Shown: one piece after another, positions 7,045 to 12,359 of the stretch | Layout: every line of letters starts with the position of its first letter | How positions within the stretch are numbered: position 1 is the stretch's first letter | Assembly (NCBI GenBank): GCA_034668825.1 | Contig: JAXDOR010000184.1 | Coordinates: 1-12,359 of the forward strand | Direction: 5' to 3' | Length of the DNA stretch: 12,359 nt | Source: CANKHA01 sp034668825 | GTDB taxonomy: Bacteria; Pseudomonadota; Alphaproteobacteria; Rhizobiales; Xanthobacteraceae | Program-made: the position numbers and the translations under genes | Notes under the pieces: generated by a model | What the model was told of the DNA's origin: nothing | What the model saw: only the letters and a program-made list of their open reading frames with translations | The model's database searches: none

Positions 7045-7064
7045 ACCTAGGTAGGCGCCTAGTT
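7045..7064 (+). promoter_or_regulatory. lux-box-like operator 2, upstream of luxI
   Basis: ACCTAGG-N6-CCTAGTT is a 20-bp imperfect dyad in which 6 of 7 arm positions pair. It begins 10 bp after the luxR stop and ends 54 bp before the luxI ATG. It has the length and the A-x-C-T...A-G-x-T outer pattern of classical lux boxes, and it shares 16 of 20 bases with the element at 4848-4867. Its centre at 7054 puts a class-II-type start near 7097. This is the expected place for positive feedback of the receptor on the synthase gene. Confidence 0.75.
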
Positions 7065-7108
7065 TAGCGCTGCGATCTGATGTGCTGTTCTGCGCGGACG
7101 CTGGTCCC

Positions 7109-7113
7109 GGAGG
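7109..7113 (+). promoter_or_regulatory. Ribosome binding site that sets the luxI start
   Basis: GGAGG lies 5 bases before the ATG at 7119. The frame is open to an ATG at 7080, but that start has no comparable site and would add residues (MCCSARTLVPEAD) foreign to the family. The 7119 start gives the usual MIEAF-type beginning. Confidence 0.78.
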
Positions 7114-7118
7114 CAGAC

Positions 7119-7739
7119 ATGATCGAAGCATTTTCCCTTAAGACCGCTCACCGTTTCGGCGACGCCTTGGCCTCGCAAGCGCGCCTTCGTTACCGCGTGT
7201 TCGTGCAACAACGAACTCTGCCGCATGCGTTCTATGACGGCATGGAGTACGACGAATTCGATACGCCAGCGACGGTTTATCTCGTCTGGCGCGATCCAGC
7301 CATGATCGTGCGCGGATTGATACGTCTCGTGCCGACGTCTGTTCCCTACATGATGGAGAAATATTGGCCGCACCTCTGCCAATCGCGCGAATTGCCCAAG
7401 ACCGAAAGCATATGGGAGTCGAGCCGGGTGTGCGTCGACCGCTCATACGATCCCAGCCTTCGCAAGGTCATCATGCCAAGTCTGCTCTGTGCCGTGGAGG
7501 AGTTTTCACGGCATAACGGCATCCAGGCAGCCATCGGCGTTACGCGGCAGCATCTGCTCGACCATTTTTTCCCTGGCAAGGTCCAATGGCTTGGGGAGCC
7601 CACCGAAGTTGAAGGCGAGCAGGAAGCCGCATTCTGGATTCCTCTTGAGCACATGCGGCCCACCGCTCACTGTGCCAAATACGGCTTGCCAACTCAGTTG
7701 CTGACGTTTGACCCGATCTCGCATCAGGTGGCCGCGTGA
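7119..7739 (+). CDS. luxI: LuxI-type acyl-homoserine-lactone synthase
   Basis: A 206-aa protein of normal family length. Core residues are present: Arg24, Phe28, Asp45 and Asp48 (EYDEFD), Arg69 (LIRLVPT), Glu100 and Arg103 (WESSRVCVD). The Trp that normally follows in the family signature is replaced: by manual alignment it falls on Leu34 (QQRTLPHAF). Segments such as FYDGMEYDEFDTP and VYLVWRDP resemble, from memory, the alphaproteobacterial branch that includes Bradyrhizobium BjaI, which makes isovaleryl-HSL from the CoA thioester. The acyl group here cannot be predicted from sequence. It should join an acyl donor to S-adenosylmethionine and lactonise it. The lux-box-like dyad precedes it. 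Its stop (7737-7739) overlaps the start of the next small gene by one base, so at least that gene is translationally coupled. Confidence 0.93.
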   Translation: MIEAFSLKTAHRFGDALASQARLRYRVFVQQRTLPHAFYDGMEYDEFDTPATVYLVWRDPAMIVRGLIRLVPTSVPYMMEKYWPHLCQSRELPKTESIWESSRVCVDRSYDPSLRKVIMPSLLCAVEEFSRHNGIQAAIGVTRQHLLDHFFPGKVQWLGEPTEVEGEQEAAFWIPLEHMRPTAHCAKYGLPTQLLTFDPISHQVAA

Positions 7740-7966
7740 TGCGCCGGGCTACGCAACAGCCGCCGGAAGGCGCGTCCGACGCGTCGGTGGAAACCACCAC
7801 ACGCCACATGGCCGATGCTGTCAGTTTTCTGATTCGCGTAGCCGCCGACGCGGGGCTGCCGAGCATTGCCAACAACCTATCCACTGTCCGTGTCCACCTT
7901 TTGGATGTGGCGAGCGAACAGGCGCAAGCAAATAATTCGATGAAAGAAGACAACAAGTCGCCTTGA
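7739..7966 (+). CDS. Small 75-aa protein between luxI and the aminotransferase gene
   Basis: I do not recognise a function. The ATG at 7739 shares its A with the luxI stop (TGATG), and an AGGTGG ribosome site lies about 8 bases upstream inside luxI; a GTG at 7736 is an alternative. The end overlaps the TTG start of the next gene by four bases (TTGA). This tight packing argues that it is a real gene. The N-terminal 20 residues are polar. The middle (about 24-58) is one amphipathic helical hairpin, ADAVSFLIRVAADAGLPSIA followed by NNLSTVRVHLLDVA, and the tail is charged and Asn-rich. The hairpin pattern L-x3-A-x6-(I/V)A-x2-L-x5-LL is loosely like the repeat unit of the 135-aa protein at 4952. 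A partner or chaperone-like role for a neighbouring gene product is speculation. Confidence 0.6.
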   Translation: MRRATQQPPEGASDASVETTTRHMADAVSFLIRVAADAGLPSIANNLSTVRVHLLDVASEQAQANNSMKEDNKSP

Positions 7967-9291
7967 GTGACAGTCCGAAAGACAGCCCCATGAAAAGTGC
8001 AAAAGTTGCTAGTTCCGCGGCATCTGAATTCGAGACAAGCGAGTCAGCGGTGCGGTATTACTGCCGCGACATGCGCGGGGTCTTTTCTCGCGCCGTCAAC
8101 GCACGCGTTTGGGACGAGGACGGTACTGAATACATCGATTTTCTATCCGGATGCGGCTCGCTCAACTACGGCCACAACCATCCAACGATGAAGGCCGGTG
8201 TCATCGAATATCTAACCAACGATGGAATACTCAACGGCTTGGATCTGCACACCGTGGCGAAGCGGAACTTCCTGCGGGAATTCCGCGAAACCATTCTTGA
8301 GCCACGGGGCCTGAGCTACCGTGTTCAGTTCACCGGCCCTACCGGCACCAACGCCGTCGAGGCCGCGCTTAAGCTCGCGCGCAAGGTCACCGGACGGCAG
8401 CCTATTGTCGCCTTCACAAACGCCTTCCACGGCATGACGCTCGGAGCCATTTCCGTGAGCGCCCGGCGTCAGCATCGACGCTCGGCCGGAGTCCAGCTGG
8501 GTGAGATCGTGCGGCTGCCCTATGACGGCTATTGCGGCGCCGGCACCGCTGAGCTCGATCGCTATGAAGCGATGGTGAAAGATCCGTCCGGCGGGATGGA
8601 ATGGCCTGCGGCTTTCATTGTCGAGACAATACAAGGGGAGGGGGGGCTCAACCAGGCGCGGGCAGAATGGCTTCGTCATCTTGACGCCGTGGCGAAGCGC
8701 CTCGGAGCGCTTTTGATCATTGATGATATTCAAGCGGGCTGCGGCCGCACCGGCGATTTTTTCAGTTTCGAAAAGGCCGGTATCAATCCCGATCTCGTTT
8801 GCCTTGCCAAGTCCATCAGCGGGATAGGTCTGCCGATGGCGCTGTTGCTGATAAATCCGGCGGACGACAAATGGGCGCCTGGCGAGCACAACGGGACGTT
8901 CCGAGGAAATAATCTCGCATTCGTCGCCGGCACAGCGGCGCTCCGGCTGTGGCGAGATGCCGGCTTCGTCGCGGGTCTCTCTGAGTCCTGCCGCAGAATA
9001 CGTTGTTGGATCGATGAGGTGACCGCTGCGGCGGGCGCTGACACCCTGCGCCCTAGAGGCCGTGGCTTACTGTCGGGGCTGGCTTTTGCCGATCATAAGA
9101 TGGCGCGCCGCGTTGCCGCTGAAGCCTTCCGCAAGAACATTTTGATCGAGACGTCAGGCCCCGATGCCGAGGTCATCAAGCTAATGCCGCCGCTGACAAT
9201 TGAACCCGCTTTGCTCGACGAGGGCTTGGGACGGCTAAGGGAAGCGATCGACCAGTCGCTACAGCAAGAACGTTTCAGGCCGGCTGCGTAA
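7963..9291 (+). CDS. ectB: EctB-like diaminobutyrate--2-oxoglutarate aminotransferase (class III, PLP)
   Basis: A 442-aa class III aminotransferase. It shows VRYYCR near residue 30, DEDGTEYIDFLSGCGSLNYG (51-70), QFTGPTGTNAVEAALKLAR (122-140), ETIQGEGG, the Asp pair in LIIDDIQAGCGRTG (252-264), PLP lysine Lys283 in LAKSISG, and PGEHNGTFRGNN (307-317). These match EctB closely. EctB converts aspartate-4-semialdehyde and glutamate to 2,4-diaminobutyrate. No ectA or ectC lies within the window, so the product more likely feeds a siderophore, peptide or other metabolite, or the genes are elsewhere. The start is uncertain: TTG 7963 overlaps the previous stop (TTGA), while ATG 7990 gives 433 aa; neither has a clear ribosome site. 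Placement behind luxI makes quorum control likely. It is convergent with the XRE gene, with 25 bp between them and no obvious terminator. Confidence 0.87.
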   Translation: MSDSPKDSPMKSAKVASSAASEFETSESAVRYYCRDMRGVFSRAVNARVWDEDGTEYIDFLSGCGSLNYGHNHPTMKAGVIEYLTNDGILNGLDLHTVAKRNFLREFRETILEPRGLSYRVQFTGPTGTNAVEAALKLARKVTGRQPIVAFTNAFHGMTLGAISVSARRQHRRSAGVQLGEIVRLPYDGYCGAGTAELDRYEAMVKDPSGGMEWPAAFIVETIQGEGGLNQARAEWLRHLDAVAKRLGALLIIDDIQAGCGRTGDFFSFEKAGINPDLVCLAKSISGIGLPMALLLINPADDKWAPGEHNGTFRGNNLAFVAGTAALRLWRDAGFVAGLSESCRRIRCWIDEVTAAAGADTLRPRGRGLLSGLAFADHKMARRVAAEAFRKNILIETSGPDAEVIKLMPPLTIEPALLDEGLGRLREAIDQSLQQERFRPAA

Positions 9292-9316
9292 GGGCTGCTA
9301 TCTCAATAGACGCCGG

Positions 9317-9703
9317 TCAAAGCGCTTTTTCACCGCGCGCAACTTGCTCGACAAATTCCACGAGGGAATGCCGGATTTCGGGCGCCCTAATCGCGGAGAA
9401 AGCCTGGGCAAGCCGAAGTGCTCTTGCATCCGCGATGAGGTTGAGCGCCGAGTTCGCCGCCGACTTCTCGCCGCCTTCGGTTCCTTCAAAGAGAGTGGTG
9501 ATGTGGACGCCTAAAACGCCGGCGATTTGCAAAAGTCGCCCGCTACCGACGCGGTTCACGCCCTTTTCGTATTTTTGAATTTGTTGAAATGTCAGGCTGA
9601 GGCTGTCGCCCAATTCCGTTTGCGACAAATTTTTTGCCAGCCGATAAATTCGGATGTTGCGGCCTACCAGCTTGTCCACTTGGTTGGGCCTTCTTCCCGC
9701 CAT
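9317..9703 (-). CDS. XRE-family helix-turn-helix transcriptional regulator
   Basis: A 128-aa protein with an N-terminal Cro/CI-type helix-turn-helix (about residues 12-70). The recognition segment is SQTELGDSLSLTFQQIQKYE (27-46), followed by KGVNRVGSGRLLQIAGVLGV. The C-terminal part (75-128) is a helical tail of the type seen in many short rhizobial XRE regulators (ALRLAQAFSAI, LVEFVEQVA). The start is well supported by GGAGG (reverse strand, 9712-9716) at spacing 8. It is convergent with the aminotransferase gene. It may regulate itself or neighbouring genes, but no clear operator is seen in front of it. A half-site GCGCCTAG at 9763-9770 resembles one arm of the lux-box elements, but without the second arm it is weak evidence of any link. 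Confidence 0.9.
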   Translation of the reverse strand: MAGRRPNQVDKLVGRNIRIYRLAKNLSQTELGDSLSLTFQQIQKYEKGVNRVGSGRLLQIAGVLGVHITTLFEGTEGGEKSAANSALNLIADARALRLAQAFSAIRAPEIRHSLVEFVEQVARGEKAL

Positions 9704-10076
9704 TGCAGAAACCTCCGTTGCGAATGCAGTTCAAAGAGAGAGTTACGGCTCAGTGGTTGGAGCGCCTAGCGGTTGATAGTTTCACATATGGCAGCCCTTG
9801 AATAGTATTGCGACGCCTTTGTTGGATTAGTCGGACTTAGGTTAATCCGCGATCTGACCGCTATGTCGGACAACCGCCATTAGAGGCGGCAGCGCATACA
9901 TTGAGACCGCAAGTTGGGTAAAGAAGTACCAGCATTCATGGAATGCGATAAATCGATGCACCCGAACAACTCGAGCCTTCCTCGCCGCGATCACGTACCT
10001 GGAGCGGGCAATTGCCCCTCTTGTATGAGGACAGCGCATCCGCCATTCTGATCCGAACTGACCCGGAGTAAGCAGG
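9704..10076. other. 373-bp intergenic region with small dyads but no credible gene
   Basis: The region lies between the divergent XRE and Sel1-repeat genes. The only long frame (minus, 9842-10174) has no ribosome site, runs antisense into the Sel1 signal peptide, and has an amino-acid make-up typical of shadow frames, so I do not call it. Base composition is lower in GC around 9740-9860 than in the flanking genes. Two short perfect dyads are visible: GCATTC-ATG-GAATGC (9932-9946) and GGGCAATTGCCC (10006-10017). No RNA gene, insertion-sequence end or T-tract terminator was seen. Confidence 0.5.
10006..10017. repeat. 12-bp perfect palindrome upstream of the Sel1-repeat gene
   Basis: GGGCAATTGCCC is a perfect dyad 59 bp before the 10077 start. 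Position suits an operator, but no regulator can be named and such short palindromes can arise by chance. Confidence 0.35.
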
Positions 10077-10661
10077 ATGAACAAGGTCGCACTGGTAAGC
10101 CTCTGCGCGATTTTTCTCGCTGCTGGCGTCGGAGGGGCGCAGGCGGCTGAAGGTCCGGCCGCTGTTGTTGTCAAAAGCCGCAGACAAGTGCTCCAAGTTA
10201 CCGGGACCGCCGCGTATCTTCGTGGCGACTATGTCACCGCGGCAAGGCTGCTGCTGCCCGCGGCTGAGCGCGGCAATTCCAGAGCGCAAACCTACCTTGG
10301 GTTTATGTATGCCAATGGCCGCGGCGTCCCGCAGAATTACATCGATGCGGTCTACTGGTACCGCCGCGCCGCCGAGCAGGGGAACCCCAGCGCCCAGGCC
10401 CAACTCGGTCTGATGTATGACAAGGGCCACGGCGTTCCGCGCGAATTTGTCGTAGCGCATAAGTGGCTGAACTTGGCGGCCGCGGGCGCAAACGGCAGGG
10501 AGCGGGAGTACTACGCGCGATTACGCAATGCCGTTGCTTTCAAGATGAGTCCGGCGCAGATCGCCGAAGCGCAATGGCTCGCGCACGAATGGTGGGCGAG
10601 GCCGGAACGAGTGGTGGTCTTGGTGGAGCCGCGCACAACGCTGAGCCTAAGGGCGAAATAG
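10077..10661 (+). CDS. Secreted Sel1-repeat (TPR-like) protein
   Basis: A 194-aa protein with a signal peptide (MNKVALVSLCAIFLAAGVGG, probable cleavage after AQA near residue 23), so it should be periplasmic or exported. Sel1-like repeats follow: a partial one at about 46-66 (YLRGDYVTAARLLLPAAERG), then 67-102 (AQTYLGFMYANGRGVPQNY, AVYWYRRAAEQGN) and 103-138 (AQAQLGLMYDKGHGVPREF, AHKWLNLAAAGAN). The C-terminus (150-194) is helical, with MSPAQIAEAQWLAHEWW as commonly found after such repeats. Sel1 proteins serve as scaffolds for protein-protein contacts, often in envelope or stress functions; a specific role is not readable. An AGCAGG/GGAG ribosome site precedes the ATG. Its last 15 bp overlap the 3' end of the convergent prepilin peptidase gene. 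Confidence 0.88.
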   Translation: MNKVALVSLCAIFLAAGVGGAQAAEGPAAVVVKSRRQVLQVTGTAAYLRGDYVTAARLLLPAAERGNSRAQTYLGFMYANGRGVPQNYIDAVYWYRRAAEQGNPSAQAQLGLMYDKGHGVPREFVVAHKWLNLAAAGANGREREYYARLRNAVAFKMSPAQIAEAQWLAHEWWARPERVVVLVEPRTTLSLRAK

Positions 10662-11243
10662 CGTCGCTTCCAATAGCCAACACAGCCATATCGCCGGCGC
10701 CAGAAACAGCCCGAAGGGCAGCCGCGTCGTCGCGCTCATCGGCCGTCCGAAAATATGCCGTAACACGTAGATCGCGAGCGCGGTGAGCGCCGCGATCTCG
10801 ATCACGAGCGGCATCGTCAACCAATCGAGCCAAACACCGGCGACGCCGGCAAGCTTGACGTCCCCCAGCCCGAGACCCTGCCGCCCACGCAGCCGCGCAT
10901 AAAGAATGCGGATCGCGAGGAAAACCAGCGCCAGAACCGCACCTCGCACCATCGCCATAGTGGCGGCTTCCACCGCGATGTTCGGCTCCTGCAATGCCGC
11001 ATGCAGGAGACCAAGCATGAATCCCGCCGCATTCAATATATTAGGAATGATGAATTGCCGCGCATCGATGACGGCGATGGCCAGCATAAGGAGCGCCAGA
11101 GCGGCGCCGAATATGCCTTCAAAGCCGGGCACGGCTGCCATGCTCGCTCCGACAGCCAGCAAAACGACGAACGTAGTCGCCGCGTTGATGCGGAATTGCC
11201 CCTTCAAATTCGCAACGGCCCTGGCGGGCGAAGGAGGCAGCAT
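10647..11243 (-). CDS. Small type IV prepilin peptidase (A24 family)
   Basis: A 198-aa polytopic membrane protein with about six hydrophobic segments. Both catalytic aspartates of the A24 aspartic peptidases are present: Asp60 in AVIDARQFIIPN and Asp128 in GLGLGDVKLAG (the GxGD motif). The N-terminal cysteine/methylase domain of full-length PilD/GspO is absent, as in CpaA/TadV-type or stand-alone peptidases. It should cleave the leader peptides of type IV pilins or type II pseudopilins at the inner membrane. The frame is open upstream into the secretin gene, but ATG 11243 is the first sensible start, 64 bp after the secretin stop on the same strand. This supports a shared type II secretion cluster. 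Its 3' end overlaps the convergent Sel1 gene by 15 bp. Confidence 0.87.
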   Translation of the reverse strand: MLPPSPARAVANLKGQFRINAATTFVVLLAVGASMAAVPGFEGIFGAALALLMLAIAVIDARQFIIPNILNAAGFMLGLLHAALQEPNIAVEAATMAMVRGAVLALVFLAIRILYARLRGRQGLGLGDVKLAGVAGVWLDWLTMPLVIEIAALTALAIYVLRHIFGRPMSATTRLPFGLFLAPAIWLCWLLEATLFRP

Positions 11244-11307
11244 TGATTCCGACCCGGTGATGCAGAGCGTATTGGCAGGTCGTGGCCCGCTCCAATCGCC
11301 GCCGCGC

Positions 11308-12359
11308 TTATCTCGCAATCGGCAGTACCTTCGGCCCGGGAAGCAGCTGTTCGGCGGATCCGACCTTGCCTCGCAGCTTGGAACGCAGCTCCTCCGCCAC
11401 CATCGACGCGTCGACGCTGTCGCGAATGATCTGCGGGCGGATGAAGATGATAAGCTCCGTCCGCTCGTTCGACTTGTTGTTATGCGAGAAGGCGTCGCCG
11501 ATCCCGGGAAGCTGATCCAGGAATGGAATGCCCGAGCGGCTGTTGTCCCCGCGCTCGCTGATGAGCCCGGCAAGCAGCACGGTCTGGCCGCTAGCGACCG
11601 CGATCGAGCTCTTCACTTTTCGCTGCGAAACGGTCGGCGTCAGCGTATTGGCCGAGCCACTGGCGACGTTGCTGATCTCCTGCTCGATATCGAGCACGAC
11701 GGTGCCGTTGAAGTTGATCCGCGGCACCACGCGTAGGATGATGCCGGTGTTGCGATAATCGATGGTGTTGACGATGGGCGTGTTCGTTGTAAGCACGGTG
11801 GCGGAGCCCGTGGCGATCGGTACCTGATCGCCGACCTGAAGGGTGGCCGCCTGGTTATCGAGCACCACCAGTGACGGATTCGACAAAACCTTTACATCGG
11901 CCACGCGATGCAGCGCATCGATGATCAGGCGCGGTTCGGATTGCGATCCGACCAGGAGGTTGAAGCCAGGAAGCGTCTGCCCCAGCACCGCGCCACCGAT
12001 ACTGTTGATGATTGAGCCCTTGTCGGTGCCGAGCCCGAGATCGCTGCTCTTTAGGAAGAATTGGACGCCGTAGTTCAGGTTATTGTTCAGCGTAACTTCG
12101 GCGATCGTGGCGTCGATGGCCACTTGCAGCTGTGGGCGGTCAAGCTGACGCAGCGTTCGCTCGATGACGCGATAACTTTCCTGATTGGCATAGATCAACA
12201 GCGTATTGTTGATGACATCGGCGGTGATGCGAACGCCGGGAAGGATAGGCCCGCCGCCGCCGCTGCTGCCGCCTCCGCCAGAACCGCCGCGTGAAAGCCC
12301 ACCCAGCGTGTTCGATCCCTGCCCGGTATCAGAACCGCCGGCACCGGTGGCGCCGCCGG
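11308..12359 (-). CDS. gspD: GspD-type secretin, C-terminal part (runs off right edge)
   Basis: About 350 residues are visible and the frame is open to the window end. From the edge inwards there is a Gly/Ser-rich loop (around 12235-12359), the end of an N-type ring domain (VRITADVINNTLLIYANQES), the linker helix (ERTLRQLDRPQLQVAIDATIA), and then the secretin core. The core includes VKVLSNPSLVVLDNQAATLQ and VGDQVPIATGSA, the beta-rich part VVPRINFNGTVVLDIEQEIS, and the closing ASGQTVLLAGLISERGDNSRSG with RTELIIFIRPQII. This is the outer-membrane channel of type II secretion. The Gly/Ser loop in the ring domain is usual for GspD. The stop is TAA at 11308-11310. The next gene downstream is a prepilin peptidase, as expected in such clusters. 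A TTG at 12196-12198 is not the start; it is internal. Confidence 0.9.
   Translation of the reverse strand, partial: GGATGAGGSDTGQGSNTLGGLSRGGSGGGGSSGGGGPILPGVRITADVINNTLLIYANQESYRVIERTLRQLDRPQLQVAIDATIAEVTLNNNLNYGVQFFLKSSDLGLGTDKGSIINSIGGAVLGQTLPGFNLLVGSQSEPRLIIDALHRVADVKVLSNPSLVVLDNQAATLQVGDQVPIATGSATVLTTNTPIVNTIDYRNTGIILRVVPRINFNGTVVLDIEQEISNVASGSANTLTPTVSQRKVKSSIAVASGQTVLLAGLISERGDNSRSGIPFLDQLPGIGDAFSHNNKSNERTELIIFIRPQIIRDSVDASMVAEELRSKLRGKVGSAEQLLPGPKVLPIAR

Noticed and set aside
7080..7118. Longer LuxI starting at ATG 7080
   Set aside because: No ribosome site there, and the added 13 residues do not fit the family. GGAGG at 7109-7113 points to ATG 7119.
9752..9771. A third lux box upstream of the XRE gene
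   Set aside because: Only the CGCCTAG half matches; the opposite arm (AGTGGTTGG) shows no dyad symmetry.
9842..10174. Minus-strand 110-aa frame in the XRE/Sel1 spacer
   Set aside because: No ribosome site, runs antisense into the Sel1 signal peptide, and no recognisable domain.
11244..11573. 308-aa version of the prepilin peptidase frame
   Set aside because: The extra N-terminus overlaps the secretin coding region on the same strand in another frame and is Ser/Arg-rich without membrane character.
1..12359. CRISPR arrays, tRNA or rRNA genes, insertion sequences
   Set aside because: No evenly spaced direct repeats, tRNA-like cloverleaf with a CCA end, rRNA motifs, transposase frame or terminal inverted repeats were seen on reading.

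Overview
The window looks like a chromosomal piece of an alphaproteobacterium, most likely Hyphomicrobiales (Bradyrhizobium-like). The grounds are moderately high GC, an XRE regulator of rhizobial type, a BjaI-like short autoinducer synthase, and the catabolic cluster at the left. This placement is inferred from protein character and not from a marker gene.

Left block (1-3309, minus strand). An operon-like run reads, in transcription order, RraA-family aldolase, Rieske ring-hydroxylating oxygenase alpha subunit, bicupin protein and the start of an ABC-type solute-binding protein that leaves the window at base 1. Together they suggest uptake and oxidative breakdown of an aromatic or related organic acid. 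No reductase or ferredoxin partner is visible. An MFS exporter (3469-4755) diverges from this block.

Central block (about 4800-9291, plus strand). This is the most interesting part: a compact quorum-sensing island. In order it holds a 135-aa protein of unknown function with a clear internal duplication, an alpha/beta hydrolase closely resembling the AHL lactonase AidH, a LuxR-type receptor, a LuxI-type synthase, a 75-aa small protein and an EctB-like diaminobutyrate aminotransferase. Two 20-bp dyads agreeing at 16 of 20 positions lie at 4848-4867 (before the 135-aa gene) and 7045-7064 (between luxR and luxI). They look like lux boxes. The simplest model is one receptor driving two transcripts. 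The first carries the unknown protein and the signal-degrading hydrolase. The second carries the synthase, the small protein and the aminotransferase. The locus would then encode signal synthesis, sensing and destruction, coupled to a diaminobutyrate-forming step that lacks the other ectoine genes nearby.

Right block (9317-12359). An XRE-family regulator is convergent with the aminotransferase. A 373-bp spacer without a credible gene follows, then a secreted Sel1-repeat protein on plus. On minus come a small type IV prepilin peptidase and the C-terminal part of a GspD-type secretin, which runs off the right edge. These last two belong to a type II secretion (or related pilus) cluster and look ordinary.
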